Positions 19,808 to 27,381 of a stretch of DNA of 36,487 nt are shown here, in pieces. Below the pieces are notes generated by a model. It was not told the DNA's origin and did not search any database. It saw only the letters and a program-made list of their open reading frames with translations. The position numbers and the translations under genes are program-made. This DNA comes from Bacteroidota bacterium. Its GTDB lineage: Bacteria > Bacteroidota > Bacteroidia > J057. Every line of letters begins with the position of its first letter. The stretch's first letter is position 1. The stretch covers positions 1 through 36,487 of the forward strand of contig JAAFHL010000005.1 of the NCBI GenBank assembly GCA_013298365.1. The letters run 5' to 3'.

Positions 19808-20040
19808 AATGTGTAATGTAATTCTTCGCAAATATAAAAACTTGTTTTTATATGTACAACATCTTAATTATCTAAACATATAATGTCCACAATTCTGCTA
19901 ATTATTGCGTAGCAGGAAACCTAATGAGTCAAATAACTGTCAGTTCTGCCTATTTTCTACTTCTTCTAAGGCACGCTCAAATATGCCACAATCCTCGCCA
20001 ACTTTTCTGGTGTAAAATCATTTTGATAATAAACGACTGA

Positions 20041-20173
20041 TTATGCAAAAGGATTGAAAATAGAAATATCAGAAAAACGGTCAAAATCCGAAACATTGCG
20101 GGTAATAAGCGTACATTGTTCCTTTTGTCCAATAGATGATTATATTACTGTCTAACAATGCTTTACCATTCAT
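20041..20173 (-). pseudogene. VapC-like PIN toxin with large internal deletion
   Basis: N-terminus MNGKALLDSNIIIYW (PIN motif 1) runs within about 10 codons into C-terminus CTLITRNVSDFDRFSDISIFNPFA* in another frame; only 133 nt in total. Confidence 0.72.
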
Positions 20174-20417
20174 TTCTTAATTGTCTTTGCCATTCCACAG
20201 GGTCGGCGATTTCAGAAAAAGGGTTTAAGGCTTGTAATTGTAGCATAGTCGCTTTGAGTCCTGCAAATTTGTCATTTACAGGCGTTTTTGCGTTATTTTC
20301 AACTATTTCTTCTTGCCACAAAAGAATAATTTTTACTTTTTGTGTCAGGTTTGAGAACAAAGGTGGCAAAATTATTTGCCCGTTTTCTACGTATGTTTCA
20401 AATTCGATGGCTTGCAT
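20163..20417 (-). CDS. Antitoxin-like protein upstream of the deleted vapC
   Basis: MQAIEFETYVENGQIILPPLFSNLTQKVKIILLWQEE... resembles AbrB/VapB-type or similar small antitoxins; its stop overlaps the vapC ATG by 11 nt. Confidence 0.6.
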   Translation of the reverse strand: MQAIEFETYVENGQIILPPLFSNLTQKVKIILLWQEEIVENNAKTPVNDKFAGLKATMLQLQALNPFSEIADPVEWQRQLRNEW

Positions 20418-20683
20418 AATTAATTTTTGCAGGTAATTTCTACAAAAATGCAACTTTTTTTGTTAATTGGCAAATAAAAGTCCAAATTTCGGCAAATTTT
20501 CAACTATTCTTCCCTCTAAAAAACCTATTCTTTGTTACTATAAAATGCACATAATTTACTCATAATCAATAAAATAAAAATACAAAACCTCAAAAAATTC
20601 GTTACTAATTCCTTAAAACCTTCCATTCCTACCCCAAAAAAAGCCACGACCTTTGTAATATCAAATAGGAAATGTCTCCTATG

Positions 20684-21622
20684 TTACACAACATCACAAT
20701 GCAAACAACACAAAACATCAAAGCGGAAGCAATTATTCTTTTCAACACGATTTTGGCGACAAAGCAGCTATATGGCATGAGTTATATTGTTAGGCTTGTG
20801 CGAGGTGATAGGTATTTTGAACTCAAAAAAGCCGAACATGAGAAATTGCCTACTTTTGGAACTTTGACAGATAGTTATGAGTACAAAGTCAAAAACCTGA
20901 TAACTTGGTTGCTAAAAAATGGCTATCTTACCATTACGAATTTGCAATATGGTTCTTTGGGTTTGACAGCAAAAGCTTATTTGCTGATGCACAGCGAGGA
21001 AGAATTATTGATTGAGGCTGCGGATTTGAAAACAACTGCGGAAAATCGGGTGCTTGCTGATTCGCTCAAACGGATTCGCAAAGACATCGCCGAAAAAGAG
21101 GAAAAAGCGGTATATGAGATATTTACGGATTGGTCTATGCAGAAATTGATAGATGAAAAACCGAAAAATGTAACAGAATTGAAATTGCTTGCGCCTATGT
21201 CCGAAAGCTATATAGATTCGTATGCCCATCTTTTTTTGAAGGCAATAGAAATGGCAAAGTCAGAAAGTGTGGTTCAGTTGCAGGTACTTTTGCAAGAAAA
21301 AGTAAAAATGCCCGAATATCAAATGATAAAAGCCTTGTTTTTGTCAGGTTATAGTATCGAAAAAATCGGAAAAGAGCGTCAAGTAGAACTAAATACAGTT
21401 CTTTCTTACTTGGGCGACTTGCACAAAACGGGCGAAATAGACCTGAAACCTTGGATTCAGCAGCGTGTAGATGCACCTGTTTTGCACAAAGCCACTACTT
21501 TTTTTGCGCAAACACAAGGGACTTTTCAGGAGGCATTACAGGTCTTAGGGCTTGATTATGAGACATTACGATTGGCAAAGTTGTATGTTAGTAAGGTTGA
21601 GGTAAGAGAGGAGTCGTTTTGA
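20684..21622 (+). CDS. RQC / HRDC / HTH_40-like protein resembling the C-terminal half of a RecQ helicase, without helicase motor
   Basis: RQC-like LYGMSYIVRLVRGDRYFELKKAEHEKLPTFGTL...VKNLITWLLKNGYLTI...LGLTAKAYLLM; HRDC-like EIFTDWSMQKLIDEKPKNVTELKLLAPMSESYIDSYAHLFLKAI; HTH-like ALFLSGYSIEKIGKERQVELNTVLSYLGDLHKTGEIDL. Exact start (20684 or 20702) uncertain. Confidence 0.65.
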   Translation, partial: LHNITMQTTQNIKAEAIILFNTILATKQLYGMSYIVRLVRGDRYFELKKAEHEKLPTFGTLTDSYEYKVKNLITWLLKNGYLTITNLQYGSLGLTAKAYLLMHSEEELLIEAADLKTTAENRVLADSLKRIRKDIAEKEEKAVYEIFTDWSMQKLIDEKPKNVTELKLLAPMSESYIDSYAHLFLKAIEMAKSESVVQLQVLLQEKVKMPEYQMIKALFLSGYSIEKIGKERQVELNTVLSYLGDLHKTGEIDLKPWIQQRVDAPVLHKATTFFAQTQGTFQEALQVLGLDYETLRLAKLYVSKVEVREESF

Positions 21623-21647
21623 CACTTAGCCCTTAGCGGTTAAAAAA

Positions 21648-21680
21648 TTAAGGGTGGCTCAAATGTGAGTCACCCTTAAT
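21648..21680. terminator. Inverted repeat / terminator after the RecQ-tail gene
   Basis: TTAAGGGTGGCTCA-aatg-TGAGTCACCCTTAA, 13/14 pairing (plus G-U), 26 nt past the stop. Confidence 0.7.
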
Positions 21681-21764
21681 TGATATTTCAAATCGTGAAT
21701 AAGCTGCCAAACTTTTTGATTGGCATTATCTACAAAATCAATATGTCTGCCATTTCTTTTTTCA

Positions 21765-21903
21765 TATCCCGTTAGGGATAAAATATCGGTAGAAAAATGA
21801 TAAATCCCATAAAATAGCCCGAATTTTCGTGCTTGCACGAAAAATTGGATGAGATGTGGGCGGCTTTTGCGAATTTCTACCGATATTTTGTGCCTACGGC
21901 ACA
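21765..21903. repeat. Symmetric palindromic BIME/REP-like or MITE-like element
   Basis: Hairpin TATCCC-GTTA-GGGATA (21765-21780), AAAATATCGGTAGAAA (21780-21795), central hairpin TTTTCGTG-CTTG-CACGAAAA, TTTCTACCGATATTTT (21874-21889, perfect reverse complement), hairpin TGTGCC-TAC-GGCACA (21889-21903). Confidence 0.8.
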
Positions 21904-21951
21904 GAAAAACAGGTTACGGTTAATTTGGCAGACATGTTGCAAAACAGAAAA

Positions 21952-22515
21952 CTATTTTTTCTCCTCTACTGGTGCAGGAGTCTCTGTCGCTTTTGAAGCT
22001 TCTACCAATTTTTTGATTTCTTCATACAAGTGCTTCTCATCGCCAGGTGCGTAAGTCGTATGTTGAGAAACGATTTTGCGATTGCCATCTAACAAAAATA
22101 CGTGAGGTACATTTGTAACATTCATCAAACGTTTCAATTCTGAATTAGGGTCTTTTAACACCTCATATTCCCATTCCCATGTCTCTACACGAGGTTTTAC
22201 CTCACTTTTGGTACGCTCATCATCAATCGAAACCGCATAAATTTTCACGCCAGTTTCTTTTTGCCATTCTGCATAATGGTCGCTAATGGCATTCAATTCC
22301 TTAATACAAGGCTTGCACCAAGTTGCCCAAAAGTCAATCACGATGGGTTTTCCATCATTTTGTATATCAGCCGTATTAAATGGCATGTCATCTATTGTAA
22401 AAACAGATACATTTGGAACGTCTCCATTTGAAGTTGCTTGTGGTTTTGCCGCCTCCTGCTGTGCCGTAGCAGACAAACCAAGCCCAAGCAGTAGAACTAA
22501 GAATAATTTTTGCAT
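21952..22515 (-). CDS. Thioredoxin/TlpA-family redoxin, secreted
   Basis: Signal peptide MQKLFLVLLLGLGLSATAQ; KPIVIDFWATWCKPCIKELNAISDHYAEW with CxxC active site; NVPHVFLLDGNRKIV. Confidence 0.88.
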   Translation of the reverse strand: MQKLFLVLLLGLGLSATAQQEAAKPQATSNGDVPNVSVFTIDDMPFNTADIQNDGKPIVIDFWATWCKPCIKELNAISDHYAEWQKETGVKIYAVSIDDERTKSEVKPRVETWEWEYEVLKDPNSELKRLMNVTNVPHVFLLDGNRKIVSQHTTYAPGDEKHLYEEIKKLVEASKATETPAPVEEKK

Positions 22516-22567
22516 GGTAATGAACAAAGTTATTTAAGAAATAAAAAACGTGTACTCGTTTCGTACA

Positions 22568-22575
22568 CAAAAATA
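22568..22575 (-). promoter_or_regulatory. Bacteroidota-type -7 element (TATTTTTG) upstream of the redoxin gene
   Basis: CAAAAATA on +, 53 nt upstream of the ATG. Confidence 0.35.
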
Positions 22576-22703
22576 CACACATTTTTCTATACAAAACGAT
22601 AAAAAACAGATTTCGTTACCTAAGCGTGTAAATTTTGGGTAAAATGTTGTCTTTTCTTAGCTAAAATGAACCTTCATTCATATATAAATTCACATATTTT
22701 GCC

Positions 22704-22711
22704 TACTTTTG
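22704..22711 (+). promoter_or_regulatory. Bacteroidota-type -7 element (TACTTTTG)
   Basis: TAnnTTTG match 44 nt upstream of the ATG at 22755. Confidence 0.4.
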
Positions 22712-22754
22712 CGGCTTACTTATAGGCATATTTTTTTGAGATAAATAATTATAG

Positions 22755-23666
22755 ATGTTGAATAAATCTTTTTTGAAATATATTGAGCAACTAGGTAGTA
22801 TTTCTGCTTATCAAATCATGTTGATAATCACAATATTGCTATGTATAATGAATGGCTGCGGCGGCTGTGGGGATAAAAAAGCGTTGGATAAAAGATTGGT
22901 AGCAGAATACAATGGCGACCCACTGTATATGTATCAACTGCAAAGGTATGTGCCAAGCGAGTTGAAAGGGCAAGACAGTGCGGAATTTGCCAATAATTTT
23001 ATTGATGATTGGCTCACAAATCAAGCCGTAAAAGAGAAAGCAGAAAAGGAAATTACGGATTTGAATGAGAAAATAGAACCAGAAATTGCTACGCTAAAAA
23101 TGTCTCTCATTCGCAAAACCTTTGCCGATTGGCTGGTAAACACGCAATTAGATACCATCATCTCTGACCAAGTTATGCGGGATTATTTCAAAAAATATCC
23201 TGACAGGTTTCGGAGTGATAGGGTTCAATATCAATATTTTTATGTGAAAGTAATGAGTGAAAATGCTACACAAATTGCTTCACAAATGAATAGTGCGAAG
23301 GCGGAGGAGTTGAATAAGTTGGCAAAATGGTGTGAAGATAATGCCGTTGAATATCGCCTTGATAGTTCTGTTACAAGTGAAAGCGAAATGAAACGAATCG
23401 CATCGGGCTATTATGGTACAATCACGCGTGCAAAGACAAACACCTTACAAACTTATAACGTTGCCGAGGGCGGGAAAAATTATACACAATTTTTTCGCCT
23501 CCTAAAAGTTATTCAAGAAGGGGAGATGTTGCCCTTCGCTGCTTGCAAAGACCGTATCGAAATGCTTATCCTCAATCAGCGCAAAAATGAGTTGATTGAG
23601 CAAATGGAAACGGGTTTGCTCGAAGATGCCAAAAAAAGCAATAAATACAAAAAATATACAGAGTAA
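22755..23666 (+). CDS. Putative SurA-like periplasmic lipoprotein
   Basis: Hydrophobic N-terminus then CGGCGDKKALDKRLVAEYNGDPLYMYQLQRYVPSEL...FANNFIDDWLTNQAVKEKAEKE; arrangement as in SurA N-terminal chaperone domains; precedes the SurA gene. Confidence 0.6.
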   Translation: MLNKSFLKYIEQLGSISAYQIMLIITILLCIMNGCGGCGDKKALDKRLVAEYNGDPLYMYQLQRYVPSELKGQDSAEFANNFIDDWLTNQAVKEKAEKEITDLNEKIEPEIATLKMSLIRKTFADWLVNTQLDTIISDQVMRDYFKKYPDRFRSDRVQYQYFYVKVMSENATQIASQMNSAKAEELNKLAKWCEDNAVEYRLDSSVTSESEMKRIASGYYGTITRAKTNTLQTYNVAEGGKNYTQFFRLLKVIQEGEMLPFAACKDRIEMLILNQRKNELIEQMETGLLEDAKKSNKYKKYTE

Positions 23667-23669
23667 AAT

Positions 23670-23730
23670 CAGTTAGCAGTTGTCAGTTATCAGTTTGGTG
23701 AGTTTGTATCTATTTGTTCACTGCTAACTG
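23670..23730. repeat. Inverted repeat CAGTTAGCAGT...ACTGCTAACTG with an internal CAGTTATCA motif
   Basis: Arms 23670-23680 and 23720-23730 are perfect complements; CAGTTATCA also occurs at 13577 and 13598. Confidence 0.6.
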
Positions 23731-23847
23731 TTTACAGCCTTGATGCAACCATTTTTATCAATTTTCGCTCTATTTGCGAAAATGGCTCAACACATTCATA
23801 CTTGCCCTGCGTTCATGCGAAGTGTGCAAGAAACAATTACAAGCAAC

Positions 23848-25200
23848 ATGTTTAAGTTTTCATTTTTCCGATTTTCATTTTTTACTTTCCTGCTAATTAC
23901 CTCAAATGTTGCTTTTTCGCAACCTTTAGATAAAATTATTGCCGTTGTAGGAGATGGTATTGTATTAGAATCTGATGTAGCAAATCAATATAACTATTTG
24001 CTTAATACAGGCGAAAAAGACAATGGTAATCTTCGTTGTCAATCGATAGAAGGCATGATTATCAATAAGTTGTTGCTTGCAAAGGCTGAGCAAGATAGTA
24101 TCGTGGTTTCTGATGATGAGATTAGCGGTGAGGTAGATAGAAGGGTGGCAGAAATGATGCAAAAAATGGGCGGTATAGAGCAGTTTACAGAAGTAGCTGG
24201 CAAATCGCCCGAAGAATTTAAGTTAGATGTGCGTGAGCCGATTCGAGAAGAATTGCTCATAGACAGACAAAAAAACAGGGTCTTAGCTTCTGCAAATGTT
24301 ACCCCAAAAGAAGTAAATGAATATTTTTATACGATTCCCAAAGATAGCCTTGGTCTTTTGCCTGCGGAGGTAGAAATCAGTCATATTGTAGCAACGCCGC
24401 CATTTTCAGAAGAAAGTAGGAAGGCAGCTAAAAAGAAGATAGAGGAGGCTCGGAAAAAAGTAGTGGAAGGCAAAGAGGACTTCACAGAAGTTGCTAAAAA
24501 ATATTCAGAAGAGCCTGGTGCATATAAAACAGGTGGTAACTTGGGGGAATTTCAAAGAGGTATGATGGTGCCAGAATTTGAGGCAGTAGCATATAGTATG
24601 CGTGTAGGCGATATTTCGCAGGTAGTTGAAACAGAATTTGGCTATCATATCATCAAAGTATTAGGGCGCAGGGGCGAAATTTTGAATGCACAACATATTT
24701 TGGTTACGCCTGATAGAGATACCAAAGGCGACTCTATTGCGATTGCTCGTTTGAAAAAAGCTTTGCGTTATATTCGCTCCGATTCTATGACATTTGAACA
24801 AGCTGCTATCAATTTTTCGCAAGAAAGAGGTTCAAAAGACTGCGGCGGTTGTGTACAAAATCCTAAAAATGGAGAGTTGCGTATTCCGTTAAGTGCGCTT
24901 GACCCCGAATTTTTCTTCAAAGTAGATGTGATGAAGCAAGGCGAAATTTCTGACCCTATGGAATATACCTTGCCAGACGGAACAAGGGCTTTTCATGTGT
25001 TGTATTTGAAGAAAAAAATTCCTGCACATAATCCCAATTTAAGAGATGATTATAAAAAAATAAACAATGCTGCAACAGTGGCGAAGCAAAGCAAAGTCCT
25101 TGATAAATGGCTGATTTTGGCAAAAAAGAACGTATATATAGACATCAAAACGGAGGAGTGTCCTGAATTATTAAATAAATGGAAACAAAAAAATCCGTAA
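23848..25200 (+). CDS. surA: SurA-type peptidylprolyl isomerase (two parvulin-like domains)
   Basis: Signal peptide MFKFSFFRFSFFTFLLITSNVAFSQ; LDKIIAVVGDGIVLESDV; EISHIVATPP...FTEVAKKYSEEPGAYKTGGNLGEFQRGMMVPEFE; second ILNAQHILVTP...GGCVQNP. Confidence 0.9.
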   Translation: MFKFSFFRFSFFTFLLITSNVAFSQPLDKIIAVVGDGIVLESDVANQYNYLLNTGEKDNGNLRCQSIEGMIINKLLLAKAEQDSIVVSDDEISGEVDRRVAEMMQKMGGIEQFTEVAGKSPEEFKLDVREPIREELLIDRQKNRVLASANVTPKEVNEYFYTIPKDSLGLLPAEVEISHIVATPPFSEESRKAAKKKIEEARKKVVEGKEDFTEVAKKYSEEPGAYKTGGNLGEFQRGMMVPEFEAVAYSMRVGDISQVVETEFGYHIIKVLGRRGEILNAQHILVTPDRDTKGDSIAIARLKKALRYIRSDSMTFEQAAINFSQERGSKDCGGCVQNPKNGELRIPLSALDPEFFFKVDVMKQGEISDPMEYTLPDGTRAFHVLYLKKKIPAHNPNLRDDYKKINNAATVAKQSKVLDKWLILAKKNVYIDIKTEECPELLNKWKQKNP

Positions 25201-25215
25201 TTTTTCAACTAAGAT

Positions 25216-26193
25216 ATGTACATCGCAAATCCCATATATGATGTGGTATTTAAGTATCTCATGGAAGATGCGAAAATCGCCAAATTGTTAATTTCTTCCA
25301 TCATTGGGGAGGAGATTAGGAGCTTGCGTTTTTTGCCACAAGAATTTATCGGCGATTTTTCAGAAAGTAAAGTCAAAAAAAAAGGAATATTACATAAAAA
25401 CCGTTTTGGTTTGACGGTCTATCGCTTAGATTTTTCGGCAAAAATAAAAACGCCTGAAGGCGAAAAACAAGTAATTATAGAACTCCAAAAAGCAAAATTC
25501 CAAACGGATATTATGCGTTTTCGGGCTTATTTGGGCAGACAATTTAGCAATAAAGAGAATACACAAAAAAAAATGGTAAATGGGCATAGACGCAAAATAG
25601 GTTTGCCCATTATCAGTATTTATTTTTTGGGACACAAACTCGACCATACAAAAGCAAGTGCTATCAAAGTCGGGCGCACTTATACCGACATGATAACAGG
25701 AGAAGTCATTACCCAAAAAGAGGATTTTATTGAAAGTTTGACACTTGATAGTTATGTGGTGCAGATACCTTTTCTCACAGATAAGCGCAGAAATGAGTTA
25801 GAGATATTGTTGCATGTTTTTGACCAAAGTACCTCGGTAGACCCCGAACATCATATCTTAAATATGGACGAGAAAAGTTTTCCTATAAAATTTCGTCCTA
25901 TTATTCGTAAACTACATCAAGCTGTTCAGAGTCCCGAAATGAAGCAACAAATGGAAATGGAAGATGGGATTCTTGATGAATTAGAAGATATGGAAAGAGA
26001 AATCGTGGTGTTGGAGCAAAAAGTAGAAGCAGAAAAAGCCAAAGTAGAAGCAGAAAAAGCCAAAGTAGAAGCAGAAAAAACGAAAGCAGAAGGAGAAAAA
26101 GCCAAAGTAGAAGCAGAAAAAGCCAAAGTAGAAGCAGAAAATGAGTCGTTAAAAAGACAACTTGCAGACTTATTGAAAAATAAAAAAGAATAA
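25216..26193 (+). CDS. Rpn-family / PD-(D/E)XK nuclease family transposase-like protein with repeat coiled-coil tail
   Basis: NPIYDVVFKYLMEDAKIAKLLISSIIGEEI, KQVIIELQKAKFQTDIMRFRAYLGRQF (E-x-Q/K core); C-terminal KVEAEKA heptads. Confidence 0.8.
   Translation: MYIANPIYDVVFKYLMEDAKIAKLLISSIIGEEIRSLRFLPQEFIGDFSESKVKKKGILHKNRFGLTVYRLDFSAKIKTPEGEKQVIIELQKAKFQTDIMRFRAYLGRQFSNKENTQKKMVNGHRRKIGLPIISIYFLGHKLDHTKASAIKVGRTYTDMITGEVITQKEDFIESLTLDSYVVQIPFLTDKRRNELEILLHVFDQSTSVDPEHHILNMDEKSFPIKFRPIIRKLHQAVQSPEMKQQMEMEDGILDELEDMEREIVVLEQKVEAEKAKVEAEKAKVEAEKTKAEGEKAKVEAEKAKVEAENESLKRQLADLLKNKKE
26020..26145 (+). repeat. Tandem repeat, six 21-bp units, encoding KVEAEKA heptads
   Basis: Units AAAGTAGAAGCAGAAAAAGCC starting at 26020, 26041, 26062, 26083, 26104, 26125; three are identical. 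Confidence 0.95.
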
Positions 26194-26306
26194 ATCTATT
26201 ATCACGTTAATCTGCGTAAATTTGCGCCTTCACTTAGTGAACGTATCAAAAAGTGCCGTCCTAATCTGCCATTATTCACAAAAAAATAACATTATATTCT
26301 AAATAT

Positions 26307-27284
26307 ATGCCTTTCAAAAACGAAAAAGAAGCTGCCGACGTAATGGCGCAAAAATATAAGGAACTCAAAAAAGAGATTTCTAAGGTAATTGTAGGGCAAG
26401 ACGAAGTAGTGGATAAGCTACTTGTTGCTCTTTTTTGCAAAGGTCATGCCCTTTTGGTAGGTGTGCCTGGTCTTGCTAAAACCTTGCTTATCAGTACGAT
26501 ATCAAGGGTATTAGATTTGAATTTTAATCGTATTCAATTTACACCTGACTTGATGCCAAGTGATATTGTAGGTACAGAAATTTTGGAAATTGATGATGAC
26601 ACGAATCGTAAGTATTTCAAATTTATACCAGGTCCTGTTTTTTGCAATATTTTGCTTGCAGATGAGATAAATCGTACCCCTCCCAAAACGCAAGCGGCTC
26701 TTTTGGAGGCGATGCAGGAGAAAAAGGTAACGGTTGCTGGTAAAAACTTCAAATTAGAAGAACCTTTCTTTGTACTTGCTACGCAAAATCCGATTGAACA
26801 AGAAGGAACATATCCTTTGCCAGAGGCGCAATTAGACCGATTTATGTTCAATATTAAAGTAGATTATCCCTCTATTCAAGAAGAAATAGAGATTGTAAAA
26901 CGTACTACTATCAGTCAAAATCCTGAATTGAAAGTGATAATGACACAAGCAGAAATTCTTGAATTTCAAGAACTTGTGCGCAAAGTTCCTGTACCTGATA
27001 GCGTCATAGAATATGCTGTAAAATTGGTAAATAAAACCCGTATTGGTACGCCACATTTTTCGCCAGCCCTCAAAGACCTTATTTCTTGGGGTGCGGGTCC
27101 TCGTGCTTCTCAATATTTGATTTTAGGCGCAAAAGCAGTCGCTTTACTTAGGGGCAAATATTCTCCAGACATTGCAGAAGTGCAAGAAGTTGCTGCTTCT
27201 GTGCTTCGTCATCGTCTTGTGCCAAGCTTTACAGCAGAGGCTGATGGCATTACGGCAGAAGATATTATTAAGAAAATACTTTAA
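26307..27284 (+). CDS. MoxR-family AAA+ ATPase
   Basis: [94 protein letters not shown]. Confidence 0.95.
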   Translation: MPFKNEKEAADVMAQKYKELKKEISKVIVGQDEVVDKLLVALFCKGHALLVGVPGLAKTLLISTISRVLDLNFNRIQFTPDLMPSDIVGTEILEIDDDTNRKYFKFIPGPVFCNILLADEINRTPPKTQAALLEAMQEKKVTVAGKNFKLEEPFFVLATQNPIEQEGTYPLPEAQLDRFMFNIKVDYPSIQEEIEIVKRTTISQNPELKVIMTQAEILEFQELVRKVPVPDSVIEYAVKLVNKTRIGTPHFSPALKDLISWGAGPRASQYLILGAKAVALLRGKYSPDIAEVQEVAASVLRHRLVPSFTAEADGITAEDIIKKIL

Positions 27285-27298
27285 ATTATTATAAAAAC

Positions 27299-27362
27299 CA
27301 CTAAGGTACTAAGAAACACTAAGGCTATGATTATTAATGCTTTATGTGCCTAGTATCTTAGT
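27299..27362. repeat. Imperfect inverted repeat built on CACTAAG / CTTAGTG
   Basis: CCACTAAGGTACTAAG near 27299 and CCTAGTATCTTAGTGG ending near 27362, 14/16 complementary. Confidence 0.6.
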
Positions 27363-27381
27363 GGTAAAATATATAAATCGC

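Noticed and set aside
26020-26145. Six regularly spaced repeats considered as a CRISPR array
   Set aside because: Contiguous 21-bp units without spacers, in frame inside a coding gene; they encode a heptad coiled coil.
25216-26193. The Rpn-like protein as a full IS element
   Set aside because: No clear terminal inverted repeats or target-site duplication were seen around the gene.
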